From the NCBI GenBank assembly GCA_900155495.1, contig FTLJ01000433.1, positions 1 through 29,462 of the forward strand: 29,462 bases of DNA, in the 5' to 3' direction. Source of the DNA: Porogramme epimiltina. Taxonomy: Eukaryota > Basidiomycota > Agaricomycetes > Polyporales > Polyporaceae. Positions 11,346 to 26,199 of the stretch are shown here, piece after piece. Position 1 is the stretch's first letter, and every line of letters starts with the position of its first letter. The notes beneath the pieces are model-generated. The model was not told where the DNA came from, searched no databases, and worked only from the letters and a program-made list of their open reading frames with translations. Both the position numbers and the translations under genes were made by a program.

Positions 11346-14177
11346 TCACGTTATGCACCATCCTTGGTGCTCTCCCACACGCGTACACGGAGCCTCGAGC
11401 AGCCGCCACTCCTCATAAGGAATCGCAAACAGTCTCGAATCCACAAAGATCCCATACGTTGCTCGCGGAAGAGCGGGTCCTGACTCTCGGGCATTCTCAT
11501 ATTGCTGGATTAATCCTGCAATCTCCGACGACGTGGGGTCGAAGAGGCACCGTCCATATCCAATAATCGTTCCCTCTATGTCAGCATCTGCACCGACACC
11601 TATCTCTCTCCCGTCCGACTCGATGCGGAGGACAGCTGCGTTCGGTAGTGAGGGGTCAGACCCTGACTCTAGTCGTGATGGCTTAAGGATGATCGCCAGT
11701 TTGGTGGTTGTTGGAGAGAGGGATGTTGTGGCTACATCCGAACACTGAGAATTCTGCGGCCCGGCCACTCCGCGGGCCTGCTCATCTCGCTCCCTAGTCG
11801 GGGTCGGAGAAACAAGGAGGTACATCGCCTGGCGGTCAAAGGTCGTCACGTCCAGGATAAAGCCAGCGTAGCATGCGTGTGCACCTCGCTCGTCGCATTT
11901 GATGTTCTCGCCTCCCATCGAGAGATAGACCGAGGGGATCGAGGTGATATGCAAGGGCGCCCACCGAAAGGGCGCGACAGATAGTTTCTCTATCGTAGGA
12001 TCGTGTATCCACAGAAGGCCCTCGGGGACTACGGGCATTTGCTGGTAGAAAGCAGCAACGCGGTGGTGTGGGTCGGGCGCAGCGAGTATAGGGGAGAGAT
12101 CGAGTCCGAGGAGCGATGCGGCGCAAACGGGGACGTCCTCGGCCTTACTCGTCAACCGGCCATTGAGCGCGCGAAAGACGAACCAAGTTCCCTGGGACGA
12201 CACGGCAGCGCGGAACATCTGGGCGTCGGCGAAGTCTAGAGGGAGGAAAACGTGTTCGTGCATCATGATTTTGCCCTTCTCCCCGCCAAGGTCGTCGTCG
12301 CCGTACATCCCGGGGCAAAAGGGTCCGTCGCGCATCTGGAAGTAGAGCCTTCGCCCTCTCTTGATCCCGTGGTCCGTCCAGCTGAGAGCGAATGCTCCCT
12401 CTTGTAAGGTCCAGAGGCGCTTCATCCATCCGCTCACGAGGATCCGGAGCCCGATTTCGAGGAAAGAGCTCGTCGCGCCGTCGACGTAGCAAAGCTCCTT
12501 GTCAAGCACGAGGACCGCGTCCGCATCGTGGTATATCTTTCCCATGAGGCGGATCGCCTTGTTCCGGTACTCCTTATAACGTGGATCGACGGGTATACAA
12601 AGAGTGTCCATCCAAAGGGCGACGGTGATCCCTTCGCTCAGCTCAGCCCTGTGAACGTCGCGCAGCTGTGTGAGGTAGCGGTGTAGACGACGGAGCTGGC
12701 ATCTGGGCAATGCATTTTCCCTTGGGTTTCCTAGTCCGTATGCCCCTGTAGAGTAAGTTAGCATGTTGCCACCATGTGCGTCAAGAAGTCGAGATGAAAG
12801 CACGTACAAACATGAGATATAGCGACATAAGAGTGCCGATCGGCGCTCACGACTTCGACATTGAGGTCGTCCGTGATGACGAAGCCAGGAATTTCATCCT
12901 GATCTAGCCTTGCAAGGAGCTCTGTGGTGGGAACTCCGACGAAATCGCATGGATGGGCCGCGGAGGAGCATTCATCGGTATGGGCGCTCTTGTATGTAAT
13001 CTCGTTCACTTGATATGCCTGACACACTACCTTGCCGCAGACGGAGTGGTCTCTTGTAACAGGGCGGTCGATAACGGCAGCGAAGCGTCTGGTGGCTTGA
13101 CCGGTCTCGACCGCAAACGCCTCGCTCGTACACCAGCCGCGGGTCTCCATATGTCCCTTGGAGCCGTACAGATGTTTATTGCCCTCTCTATAGCCCTCCA
13201 CCCTGTCCGCCAGGCCGGAAATCCGCCCGTTTTTCCACCCTTCGTCCTCGGAACAGGTGAATCCAGGAGACTCTACGTGCAAGAGGAGATGCAATAGGAG
13301 AACGCGGAGGAGGATCTCCAAGGCGAACAAGACGCGAGCCTCGTCAGCCGTATAGCGGAACAACGGTTTGCGCTCAGGTCCACTGGTCATCTCCTCGCCT
13401 AGAAGAAGCTCTATTTGCCGCGCGATTGCCAGGATCTTTTCCATGAAAGCCTTGTCTCCGATCTTCTCTGTCGCGAGCGACGCGAACCAACGCCCAGCCA
13501 GGCCGTTCAGTGCAGCGGTCGACACACGGCGCCCGTCTTCGATGAGAAACTCGGCTTGGACGTCGACGGTGAGACCGCACATCTCAGAGACCACGTGAAG
13601 CGTCCCGAGGAAAAGCCAAGATTGGAGGAAGGCGGCCTTGCTTGTCGCGGTGACGGGAGAGCCGTCCGTACGGGAGAGTATAGGCGATCGCGGGAACCTG
13701 TCTTGGTAAAGGCTGCGGCGCAGAGAAGTGCCCTCTACACCGTCCAGGCAGACCCCCGGCGGGCAGAACACGTGGCATTGCTTGTCCCGGTGGTGAAGAA
13801 TCCACCCCTGGCGCTCCGGGAACGTCGAAAAGTCTCCTCCGTCGAACGGGGAAGAGGAAGAGAGATGTGGGATAGTGAAAGGAGGGAAGTCGTGGCGAGG
13901 AGGGAGGGCGGGTGATAGGATCTGAGTGGGCTCTGCAAGGCGAAGATAGTGGCGAAGAACGAGGCGGAGGAAGAGGGGGGAAGGGGCAGACTCGGCTTGG
14001 GAGGTGCTCTCATCGCTCGGTGGATCTTCCGAAGGTGCAGCGTCGAGGTGGTCTAGAGATGTAGAAGTCGCGCCAAGCGCTGGTATCTATCGTTTGAATT
14101 AGCCTTAGTCGCAAGCAGTGCTATCAAATCGATGAAGGAGGTACCTCTTTAGGTTCTATTGGACCTTCCCCGCTCAT
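11346..14177 (-). CDS. HET-domain protein (heterokaryon incompatibility type)
   Basis: HET domains act in non-self recognition and programmed cell death after cell fusion in filamentous fungi. Exons are 14177-14145, 14086-12808 and 12745-11346, giving 903 residues. Intron 2 splits the codon for Trp438 and joins YVAISHVW (431-438) to AYGLGNPREN. Next come LWMDTLCIP (about 481-489) and KRLWTLQE (about 546-553), the conserved HET blocks. The 430 residues before the domain hold DKQCHVFCPPGVCL near residue 120 and several helical hydrophobic segments. The start is the ATG giving MSGEGPIEPKE, joined in phase 0 by a 58-nt intron ending gatag; this first exon is less certain than the rest. There is no visible NACHT, TPR or ankyrin partner domain. 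The match is to the Agaricomycete form of the domain; its role in this species is not known. Confidence 0.87.
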
Positions 14178-14471
14178 ATCTCCAACAACGCAGTCTTGAA
14201 TTTTCGCGTGTTCTGTAGGGGTTACGATCGATGAGGCTGAGTGGAGGTGGCTTGAAGTCCGGTTGAGATGGTATTGGCATGCGCTTTCATATCGACAGCT
14301 ACGATATGAACACGCTCGTCAGCGTCCCGAGGAAGCAATAGCCACGTGGACCTACTTCGCAAGGACATGTGAACCGTCGGCGTGCACTCTGAAGGCTCCT
14401 CGCAGCATTTGGGCGCTTTGATGAGTGGGCTGGGTATGACGAAACTCCAGTGTTATTCAGGGACGCCACCA

Positions 14472-15461
14472 CTATGTGTGCACCTCAGACTCTCCAACCA
14501 AGCATCTGCCATGACACGCACGCTGCCGAAGCGCTCCGCACTTCGGTGCCTCCCTCGTCATCTCATCCAATAACGCCAGTCTGAGTCCTTTAACCTTCCC
14601 ATCCCATTCTTGTCCATAATGAATTCGTCCAGTTGTTGGTAAAGGGCCACCCGGATGGCGTCGCGTCTTGACTGAAACCACGGGGAATCTGCGAACGTCA
14701 CATAGAACCGGGGCCTCCTGGCCTTCACACATGTGTTTCGTGGGGGTCGGGAGCGGACGTGCGACGTCCAGACGCTTGTATACATGACACGGAGTTCCGA
14801 GTTTGGGGACAGCGGCATGATCTATGGCAGCGAATGCCACAACATAAACAGCGCCGGGCGCGGTGTCCGAGTCAGATGCATGCAACGCAGCGGGGCCGTG
14901 GGTGGGCGAGGCATATGTGACTGTGTACGCGCTGAAGGGAGAGGGGGCCTTGAATGTCCAGTTGTAGGGGTGGAGATTGGCGGGTGGAAGGGTGCTGCTT
15001 GATGCTGTTCGCGTAAAGTTAGTACTGAAGTATGGTGAGATGACGGAGGCATATGTACCTCTACAATGCCACAGCAAGTGCCATGAGTGGACACTTCGTG
15101 ACGCATACAGTACGCCAGAGAATCTTAGTTGCGCCATCGTGGTTTGGTGGTCAGCGTCGATGAGGGCGATGACACCGATGTTATTGCTGAGAGAAAATCC
15201 TACTACGGCTGCGAGCCCGGCGGTAGGGTCATTGCACTGCGAAATTTCACACACGATTGTGAGTAAGTTCACCCCAGGAGGAAAGATATGGGAAGCCACG
15301 CACGTCTGCGGTGCTGTATGCCAACCGTGACCACCAACCCCCTTCCAGTAGCACCTGAGCTGACTACCCTGCAATCCTGGGTGCGAGGTCCACCACCTTC
15401 GTATTGTGGTCGAAATGGCGGATGTAAGGATAGAGGAGAGCAACAATCTTCGCATTGGCAA
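14472..15461 (-). CDS. Uncertain hypothetical locus
   Basis: A 329-residue frame is open here. I do not recognise it, and its model is not secure. The middle part (SNNIGVIALIDADHQTT and nearby) has plausible alternation of hydrophobic and polar residues, but the rest looks unordered. Overlapping frames at 15364-15591 (with AGILMDGFANAKIVALLYPY) and around 15600-15790 are also open and joined by possible GT/AG sites. The true gene may therefore be multi-exon and extend up to about 16150, or the locus may be a decayed gene. A symmetric TATA element lies at 16273-16280. The frame is on the minus strand like its neighbours. Expression data would be needed to fix exons. It may be non-coding. Confidence 0.22.
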   Translation of the reverse strand: MPMRRLLLSSILTSAISTTIRRWWTSHPGLQGSQLRCYWKGVGGHGWHTAPQTCVASHIFPPGVNLLTIVCEISQCNDPTAGLAAVVGFSLSNNIGVIALIDADHQTTMAQLRFSGVLYASRSVHSWHLLWHCRGTYASVISPYFSTNFTRTASSSTLPPANLHPYNWTFKAPSPFSAYTVTYASPTHGPAALHASDSDTAPGAVYVVAFAAIDHAAVPKLGTPCHVYKRLDVARPLPTPTKHMCEGQEAPVLCDVRRFPVVSVKTRRHPGGPLPTTGRIHYGQEWDGKVKGLRLALLDEMTREAPKCGALRQRACHGRCLVGESEVHT

Positions 15462-16418
15462 AACCGTCCATCAATATTCCAGCCGAATCCGACAGGAAGG
15501 TCTTGAAGCAAGATGCGACGCTAAGTAGAGTCTGTCTTGAGGGTGAAACGGAGCTCTCAAAGATGAGACGGTGAAGGGAGACATACAACAATCCGTAGGT
15601 CTTGCCCGTTCTCCTCGTCTATCTTATGGTCTTCCATTTCCACCGCCAGACCTCCATAGCCTGCGAGGCATACCGCGCCAATACATACTACGGTCACGGA
15701 ATGATATCGTCGAGGAAGGAGGTGAAGCTGGGCGAGAGTATTGACCTCTCGGTCACGCTGATTTACGGAGTGACAGTATCCACCATTGTACTGAGCGTGC
15801 AGCAGAAATCGTTAGAGCTACACAGTACTAGTATAAGATAGTCACATACCTGATATAATATAGGCCTCGAGGAGATAAACGTGACAGAACGGGCCGGGGG
15901 TAGTTCAAGGAGAGGTAACGAAACCAAGAGCAAAGAAGTGGAGCAGGGCCATGTGGAGCGTTTGCACGGGAGAGTAGCACAGTGGCGAAGGTGTTGGGGT
16001 ATTGGGGTGATGTGTCGCGGGCTGTCCTGTCTTCAAGCTTCAAGTTTTGAGCTTCCGAAGTGTATGAGATGGTGTGGAAGAAATGGAGTAATAAAGGTCT
16101 GGGTCGACGACCTGAGCGCCAAATTGCGGCCGGATTAGCTTCCGCATTAGGCAAGAGGTTTCAACCTTTTAATCAAGTTCCTGAGGCCATAGACCCTGCC
16201 ACTAGCTTATCGACGATAGCCAACAAATGTCGAACAAACACCACTAGCACTAGGCTGAATGAATCGATCGCCTTATATAAACAACTAACAGACAGTATGA
16301 AACACAGCTCTACAACCAACCCCTCACCACCGCCGGCCGCCGCCCCCAAGCATGCAGTCTCACACTGGAGAGGCCGCTACATTCGATGATGACTTGCAGT
16401 ATATTACACTGTTCACGT
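15462..16418. other. Unresolved interval upstream of the hypothetical locus
   Basis: This 957-bp interval lies between the hypothetical frame and the 3' end of reductase B. Several short frames are open on both strands, and none is recognisable. On the minus strand there are splice-like junctions, for example a gtatgtgac donor near 15850 and a cgctcag acceptor near 15800. These may be upstream exons of the 14472-15461 locus. A TATATAA element is at 16274-16280. Confidence 0.35.
16273..16280. promoter_or_regulatory. Symmetric TATA element (TTATATAA)
   Basis: The octamer is its own reverse complement and so reads as a TATA box on both strands. On the minus strand it would serve a transcript entering the hypothetical locus. 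On the + strand it points toward the 3' end of reductase B, where no sense gene exists. Confidence 0.35.
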
Positions 16419-18105
<1,687 letters not shown>

Positions 18106-18996
18106 GTTTAATCGAAGCGAATTTCCGGTTCTTTCTCTGGAGAGTGTTGCTGGAGATGCGGGAGGAGAAAATAATGAGTCTGGAGATCTGCTGCCCGTCT
18201 ATGGCAGCTTTTATAGGCCCCCATGCACTGCGGCTCCGACGCACGACATGCCGGTACCGCTGAATGGGCGTAGCGCGTTCCCCCTTCATTGACAAGAATA
18301 CAGGCCCGTTGACGCGTCCCCCCGGCAGGAAGGAAGTTGTGCGGCAGGGATAACAACCGGGCGGCGCGCGCCGTCGGATGTTGGCTGGGGACCCACAGGT
18401 GCTCCGAGTGGCGGCTCACTCCGGGTATGTCCTTTTCGGACAGATGCCAGGCTTCGCGTGAGGCGATGCTGCGCGGCACGGCGCCGGATGGGCGCTTCTG
18501 TAAGCAACTATGAGTGGGTGGTTGGATTTAGAGGGAGAGAGGGTGCTTGCCATAAAACTCTACGTGTTTACATCGATGTCAGGACTGCGAATCAATGTCA
18601 GCAGCTGTGCCTAGGTGAGACATTTTTCTCACCGACCCCAATTAATGCCGGGAGGTTTTGAACCCGAACAGCTGTCAAGAAGACCTCTACTCGATTGCGC
18701 GTCGTCTTTCCCATTGCCATTGCATATTGGGCCGGCTTGTCTAGGTTTCCTATGAAGATGACAGTGAAAGAGCGTCAATGATGGGCGAGAGAGGTACGCG
18801 GCAGTGCGGTAAGGCCAAGCAACATCAATTTGGGGACACAGTGAATGCATGCTCGCGCTTGAGATTCCGGTCAAGTAGTGCAAACCTACTCGTAGAGATT
18901 TTACACGACGCACGTCTCCAATTATGAGACAGGATGGCCCCAGCTATATGATACAAGGCAAAACCTGCCCTGAAAGTACCTAGACAGGGATGTTTG
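18106..18996. other. Intergenic between reductases B and C
   Basis: This 891-bp region holds the promoter of B (TATA at 18208-18215) and the 3' flank of C. Short open frames on both strands have no recognisable features. I see no repeat, RNA gene or inserted element. Confidence 0.5.
18208..18215 (-). promoter_or_regulatory. TATA box of reductase B
   Basis: The minus strand reads TATAAAAG about 103 bp upstream of the ATG at 18105. It is the same octamer as in copy A. Confidence 0.6.
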
Positions 18997-20631
<1,635 letters not shown>

Positions 20632-20718
20632 TTGCGCTTTGCGTCGTTCCTCCGATGTCTTCGTAGGGTGTTGTTGCAAGTCTAGTGAGCCTGGAGACTA
20701 CCATGCCATACACTTCAG

Positions 20719-20726
20719 TATATATA
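20719..20726 (-). promoter_or_regulatory. TATA box of reductase C
   Basis: TATATATA lies about 88 bp upstream of the ATG at 20631. Copy D has the same octamer at a similar distance; copies A and B use TATAAAAG instead. Confidence 0.6.
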
Positions 20727-20789
20727 CCACACTTTCATCTCCGGTCGGCCTTTTGAGAGCATGAAACAAGGCAGAGACGCTTTGTAAGG

Positions 20790-20829
20790 GACATCTCCAT
20801 ACAGGCGTTGTGCGGATATCCTGTGGGTC
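20790..20829. promoter_or_regulatory. Upstream block shared with reductase D
   Basis: About 65 bp beyond the TATA box, this 40-bp block shares gacatc, then gcggatatc, then gtgggtc with positions 25706-25744 upstream of copy D, at nearly equal spacing. No such block is visible before A or B. It may be a regulator site or simply a remnant of recent duplication. Confidence 0.45.
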
Positions 20830-21171
20830 TTTCGGTGAAGAGTGGGGTATGCGGCGGTATAGACCAGAAACTCGGTCGACCGAGCAAACTGGGTACACAT
20901 GGCCGGTGATTGTCGGAGTATGAATATAATGTATCAAGGTATCCGCGGGGTTCGGAATAGTTGTAGCGCGCGTAGTCTCAGTCTCGCCTTGGCCAACAAC
21001 AGACCGAAAGCTGAAGCACGGCCGTAACCAGCATACTAAGTGAACTGTACACTGTGTACCACGTAATGGGGCCAAGGTAAAGGCCCTGAAAAACGAGGGA
21101 GAAGCCCCAAAGTGTCCATACACCTGACAAAACCGAATTTCCCGCATATGCAACACCAAACCGCCACTCAT

Positions 21172-23269
21172 TCAGTCGGTGCGGCGCGAAGAGTTCGGGA
21201 CGAACACCCATAGGAACACCATGAACCCCATCATGGACACTATGCTGAGATTCGAAGCAATGGCGTATCAGTTATCTGCTATTGCTACAACGCAACGAGG
21301 CAAGTCAGGAGAAATTTGACTCACAAAGGCTGCAAGCTCTTGATGCCGACGCTGCCCGCGAGTGCGCCAGTCAGGAAGGGTAGGACTGCGGAGCCGGCCT
21401 GTCCAAAGCCCGCAATCCAGCCAATGCACCCTGTGAGGAGCCATGGAGGGATGATACGCGATGCGTGGTTCATCACGATGGGGTATACTGGCCCAAGGAG
21501 GACGCCGACAAAGGAAACGGAGACGGCACCGCCGATGAGGGAGGGGACGAGCCAAAAGATGAGCTGGAGTCTGGGTGAAGAGCGGAGTGAAGGATGAACG
21601 AAAGAATTGGCGGCGGGTAGGTGGGAGACGTACCCGATTGCGAGAAGCGCGTAAATGAAGATAGCACGGCGGGCGCCGACCTAGAGGGAACTTGAGTGAG
21701 GATACAGGTGTCTCAAGATGGACAGTGGCCTCACCTTCTTGGTGACACAGAGTAACGCGACTCTGCCGATTGTCAACCCTAGTTGACTGTTCAGCGCAAG
21801 CGCGTAGCATACTCGACATCAATCGTACCTCCGAAGAATCCTGACGAAACATATCCAGCCGACGGTCCACCACTACGCAGGTCTCGTAGGTATGTGACCA
21901 CCCACCCTATAAGAGAGTCAATTATTGTGTCACTGCGAGGCGATTGGTGGTGCTAGACAGACCTCCGAGGGTGACTTCTATGCCGACGTAGATGAGGATG
22001 AAGACGGCCATGATGTGGAGAGAGCGCAGCTTGAACATCTGTTTGTACTTGTTGTCTTCGCTGTTACCTGTGGTCGCCCCTGTACCGTGAGACGGAGCCT
22101 GTCCGATCTCCGCAAGACAGGCTGGAGATGTCAAGGACGAACTTAGGTATGCGTGCGGTAAACAAGCACAACTTCACTCACAGGTTTGATCTTTGAAGCG
22201 GAAGACAGCAACGAGAAGGATCAAGTTTGACAGTGCTACACCGAGCGAGACGAGGTAGTGGAACGACCATTCCTTCTGTTGAGCGAACTGGGTCGCGACA
22301 AGAGGGGATGTGAACGCCCCGACACCTGGTGGCGTATACAGTGAGCCGATCGGAGAATACGACGTGACAAATCAACTGTACCATAGACAGCATGGAGGAT
22401 CCCCATCTTAGTCGCAGCATTGTCCCTCAGAGAGGCCACGAATCCGTTCGCACCCGCATGCTATTGCCAGGTGAGTGACGGTTTCGTGGGTCACCGATTG
22501 GTCACGCACCTGAAGGGCCAGGCCAAACCCATTGATGGTGCATCCTAGTAAGAACACAGGGAAAGGGGGTGCGGGGGCCTCGAGGCAGTACCCGATGACC
22601 TGAGTCAAGGCGCCTATAGCGCATGTGTGAGAAAGCAACGGGTGTCTAGCAAGGGCCCATTATTACGGGCCACTTACCGACAGCCATAACCTGGGGTAGC
22701 GCCGGAGAACGTCAGCTCGGAGAAACCTCGGAATAACAAAGAACCACCCACTTTGCCGAACCCCAGGCGATCGGTGAGCCACACGTTGGCAGTTGCACCG
22801 GACAAGTATCCCTGAGAGTGCGCCGTTCGTCAGCATGCGCAGTTCCGATGACCCTGGGGCAGCTTACGATGCAAGCGAAGACGAAAACCAAGGAGACCAC
22901 CGCGAAACCAACCTAGGGAAGGTGTTGTTGGTCTACACGATTGGCAGTCAAGCGGAGGAAACGGCGCACATGATACACGGACTGTATGCGGGGAAGCATA
23001 GGGCCTGGAGTTCCATCATTCCACCCCGCAAGGAAGAGCGTCCAGCACAGAGCGGCGAACTGGATTCTGGCTTTACGTCGCATGGCCGGGGTGGACGCTG
23101 TGGCGACTGAAGCGGGGGTTTCGAGTGATCGCGACGGGGCGGCTGCCTCGATTGTCTCTATGCTCTTCCGGACAGCTTTCGCGTCTCCCTGAGGGACCGC
23201 AGGAGGTGTCGTGGACTCGTCTAGAGGGTGTGTTGAACGCGCGTTGACGGATGTCAACTCTACTTCCAT
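21172..23269 (-). CDS. Major facilitator superfamily transporter
   Basis: A predicted membrane transporter of the MFS, in the fungal group often named after yeast BSC6. Thirteen exons: 23269-22970, 22912-22868, 22811-22752, 22690-22678, 22613-22510, 22460-22382, 22325-22182, 22121-21963, 21906-21829, 21778-21735, 21680-21634, 21570-21325 and 21244-21172, giving 463 residues. After a polar N-terminus of about 65 residues, family blocks appear in order: LAGWNDGTPGPMLPRIQ, VGFAVVSLVFVFACI, NGFVASLRDNAATKMGILHA, GGPSAGYVSSGFFGG, RVALLCVTKKVGARRA and YPIVMNHASRIIPPWLL. Hydrophobic segments fit about 12 membrane spans; a polar loop (SHGTGATTGNSEDNK) lies in the middle. Exon 4 is only 13 nt. The gene is between reductases C and D on the same strand. 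The substrate is unknown; sugars, acids or drugs are all possible. Confidence 0.9.
22678..22690 (-). other. 13-nt micro-exon of the MFS gene
   Basis: This exon encodes V-M-A-V plus the first base of Gly. It is bounded by a ccccag acceptor and a gtaagt-like donor. It is needed to keep the frame between FGK and GALTQVIGY, and the result matches the transporter's membrane segment. Confidence 0.75.
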
Positions 23270-23891
23270 CCTATGACGAGAGTAAGCGAGCTATCACTAG
23301 GCAGAGAATCAAAGGGCGTAGCCTACGTGAAAGACATGCTGGGAGAGCCAGGGGCGGGGATAGAAGGCCTTCGGGGTAGAGCCTCGAATCGCTCTCTTTT
23401 AAGGCATGCGGGGTAAAGTCTTACGTCGACGCCAAATCAAGATCCGTCGAGGGGCGGCCGCGCGTAGTGCGGCATGCGAGCGGACGATCGTTGACACATG
23501 GTCTAGAAGAAGAGGCAGCACCATAGCGTGACCAGGGGACATGTCGAGTTTGAGTCGAAGCGGTCGAGTCTGAGCTGTACGGCGCTCGATCATTGAGGTG
23601 ACGAAGCCTCAGGCGCTGAGACAAATGACAACAGCGTCATCACAGAAGCGCCCACGACAAGCCAACCTTCAGTCGTTCACCCAAGTACTCGCAATCCGTC
23701 TCCGTCCTTCTAAAAAGGTAATATGAGGTGGGGACACTCTACCAAGGAGGAAAGCATACATGTGTCGTGCAGACCTCTGGTGGGTTCTTTTGGAAGTGAG
23801 CTGGACCAGAAACCATGTTCACCAGGCAAGTTTGTCGTCGGAGTATACATTGGTGGTAGTACTGCGCTTTCTGAGTTTTAAATACTTTAAC
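23270..23891. other. Intergenic between the MFS gene and reductase D
   Basis: This 622-bp region includes the 5' flank of the MFS gene and the 3' flank of copy D. A weak TTAAAAG is on the minus strand near 23396-23402, about 130 bp before the MFS start. Nothing else is recognisable. Confidence 0.45.
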
Positions 23892-25551
<1,660 letters not shown>

Positions 25552-25626
25552 TTTGATCTTGTGGAGAGTCTTGCAGACGAACTAGTGGTTGCAGGAGTCT
25601 TACACTCTTCGACTAGGATTAGGAGG

Positions 25627-25634
25627 TATATATA
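25627..25634 (-). promoter_or_regulatory. TATA box of reductase D
   Basis: TATATATA lies about 76 bp upstream of the ATG at 25551, with the same octamer and a similar spacing to copy C. Confidence 0.6.
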
Positions 25635-25705
25635 TCGAACTGCGTGGGACGCGCTTGCGCCATAGGTGCGATCGGCTTTCCGGACTACGCATGCTTGGTA
25701 AGATG

Positions 25706-25744
25706 GACATCCCTATGTACCGCCGGGCGGATATCAGGTGGGTC
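25706..25744. promoter_or_regulatory. Upstream block shared with reductase C
   Basis: This block holds gacatc, gcggatatc and gtgggtc in the same order as at 20790-20829, and sits about 72 bp beyond the TATA box. The similarity is judged by eye. Confidence 0.45.
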
Positions 25745-26199
25745 AGGAGCGGGTTGAACTAGGAAGGTCCTCTAGAACCCACATCTATTCCGATGTACGT
25801 TGATATGGGTAAGACAAGAATTGGTGCGATGCGCAAAGGTCGCCTGAGAAGCGGCGCTGTATTCAGTGTCGATAAGAGACCATTTCAAGCGTCGATCTTG
25901 ATAGTATGATGACTAGAGGAGGGTGCAAAATTGCTCAGAGGTGCATCACGACGAGGTTGTCCCTATAGGACATACGGTATACGAGCCTGGGAGTTGGAGA
26001 CAAGGGAGATGAAGTGTTGGCACGTGCCCCGTGGATTGCGGTAGCGCTCGCGTGGGAAAATATGGCGCTCGGAAGGTCCGATAAACCCGACTTGCATTCT
26101 AGTAAGTAGCTTCAAGCTGGGGGGCGTTCGACGTTTCTGCCAATGAACGATCGACTAAAGACGTACATAGTACAAAGCCGGGTTACAACCTCTCGTTGT

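Larger units (their letters stand above)
20632..21171. other. Intergenic between reductase C and the MFS gene
   Basis: This 540-bp region holds the promoter of copy C (TATA and the shared block) and the 3' flank of the transporter gene. A 157-residue frame on the minus strand covers it but includes the promoter and has no protein-like features. Confidence 0.5.
25552..26199. other. Intergenic between reductase D and the FunK1 gene
   Basis: This 648-bp region holds the promoter of D (TATA, shared block) and the 3' flank of the kinase gene. I see no ORF of note, RNA gene or repeat. Confidence 0.5.

Noticed and set aside
15828..16154. 108-residue minus-strand frame as a separate gene
   Set aside because: It begins at a TTG rather than an ATG, and the nearest ATG just downstream (about 16149) gives only a short frame. 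It may be part of a longer unresolved gene.
20698..21171. 157-residue minus-strand frame between the MFS gene and reductase C
   Set aside because: It spans the TATA box and shared promoter block of C and has no recognisable feature.
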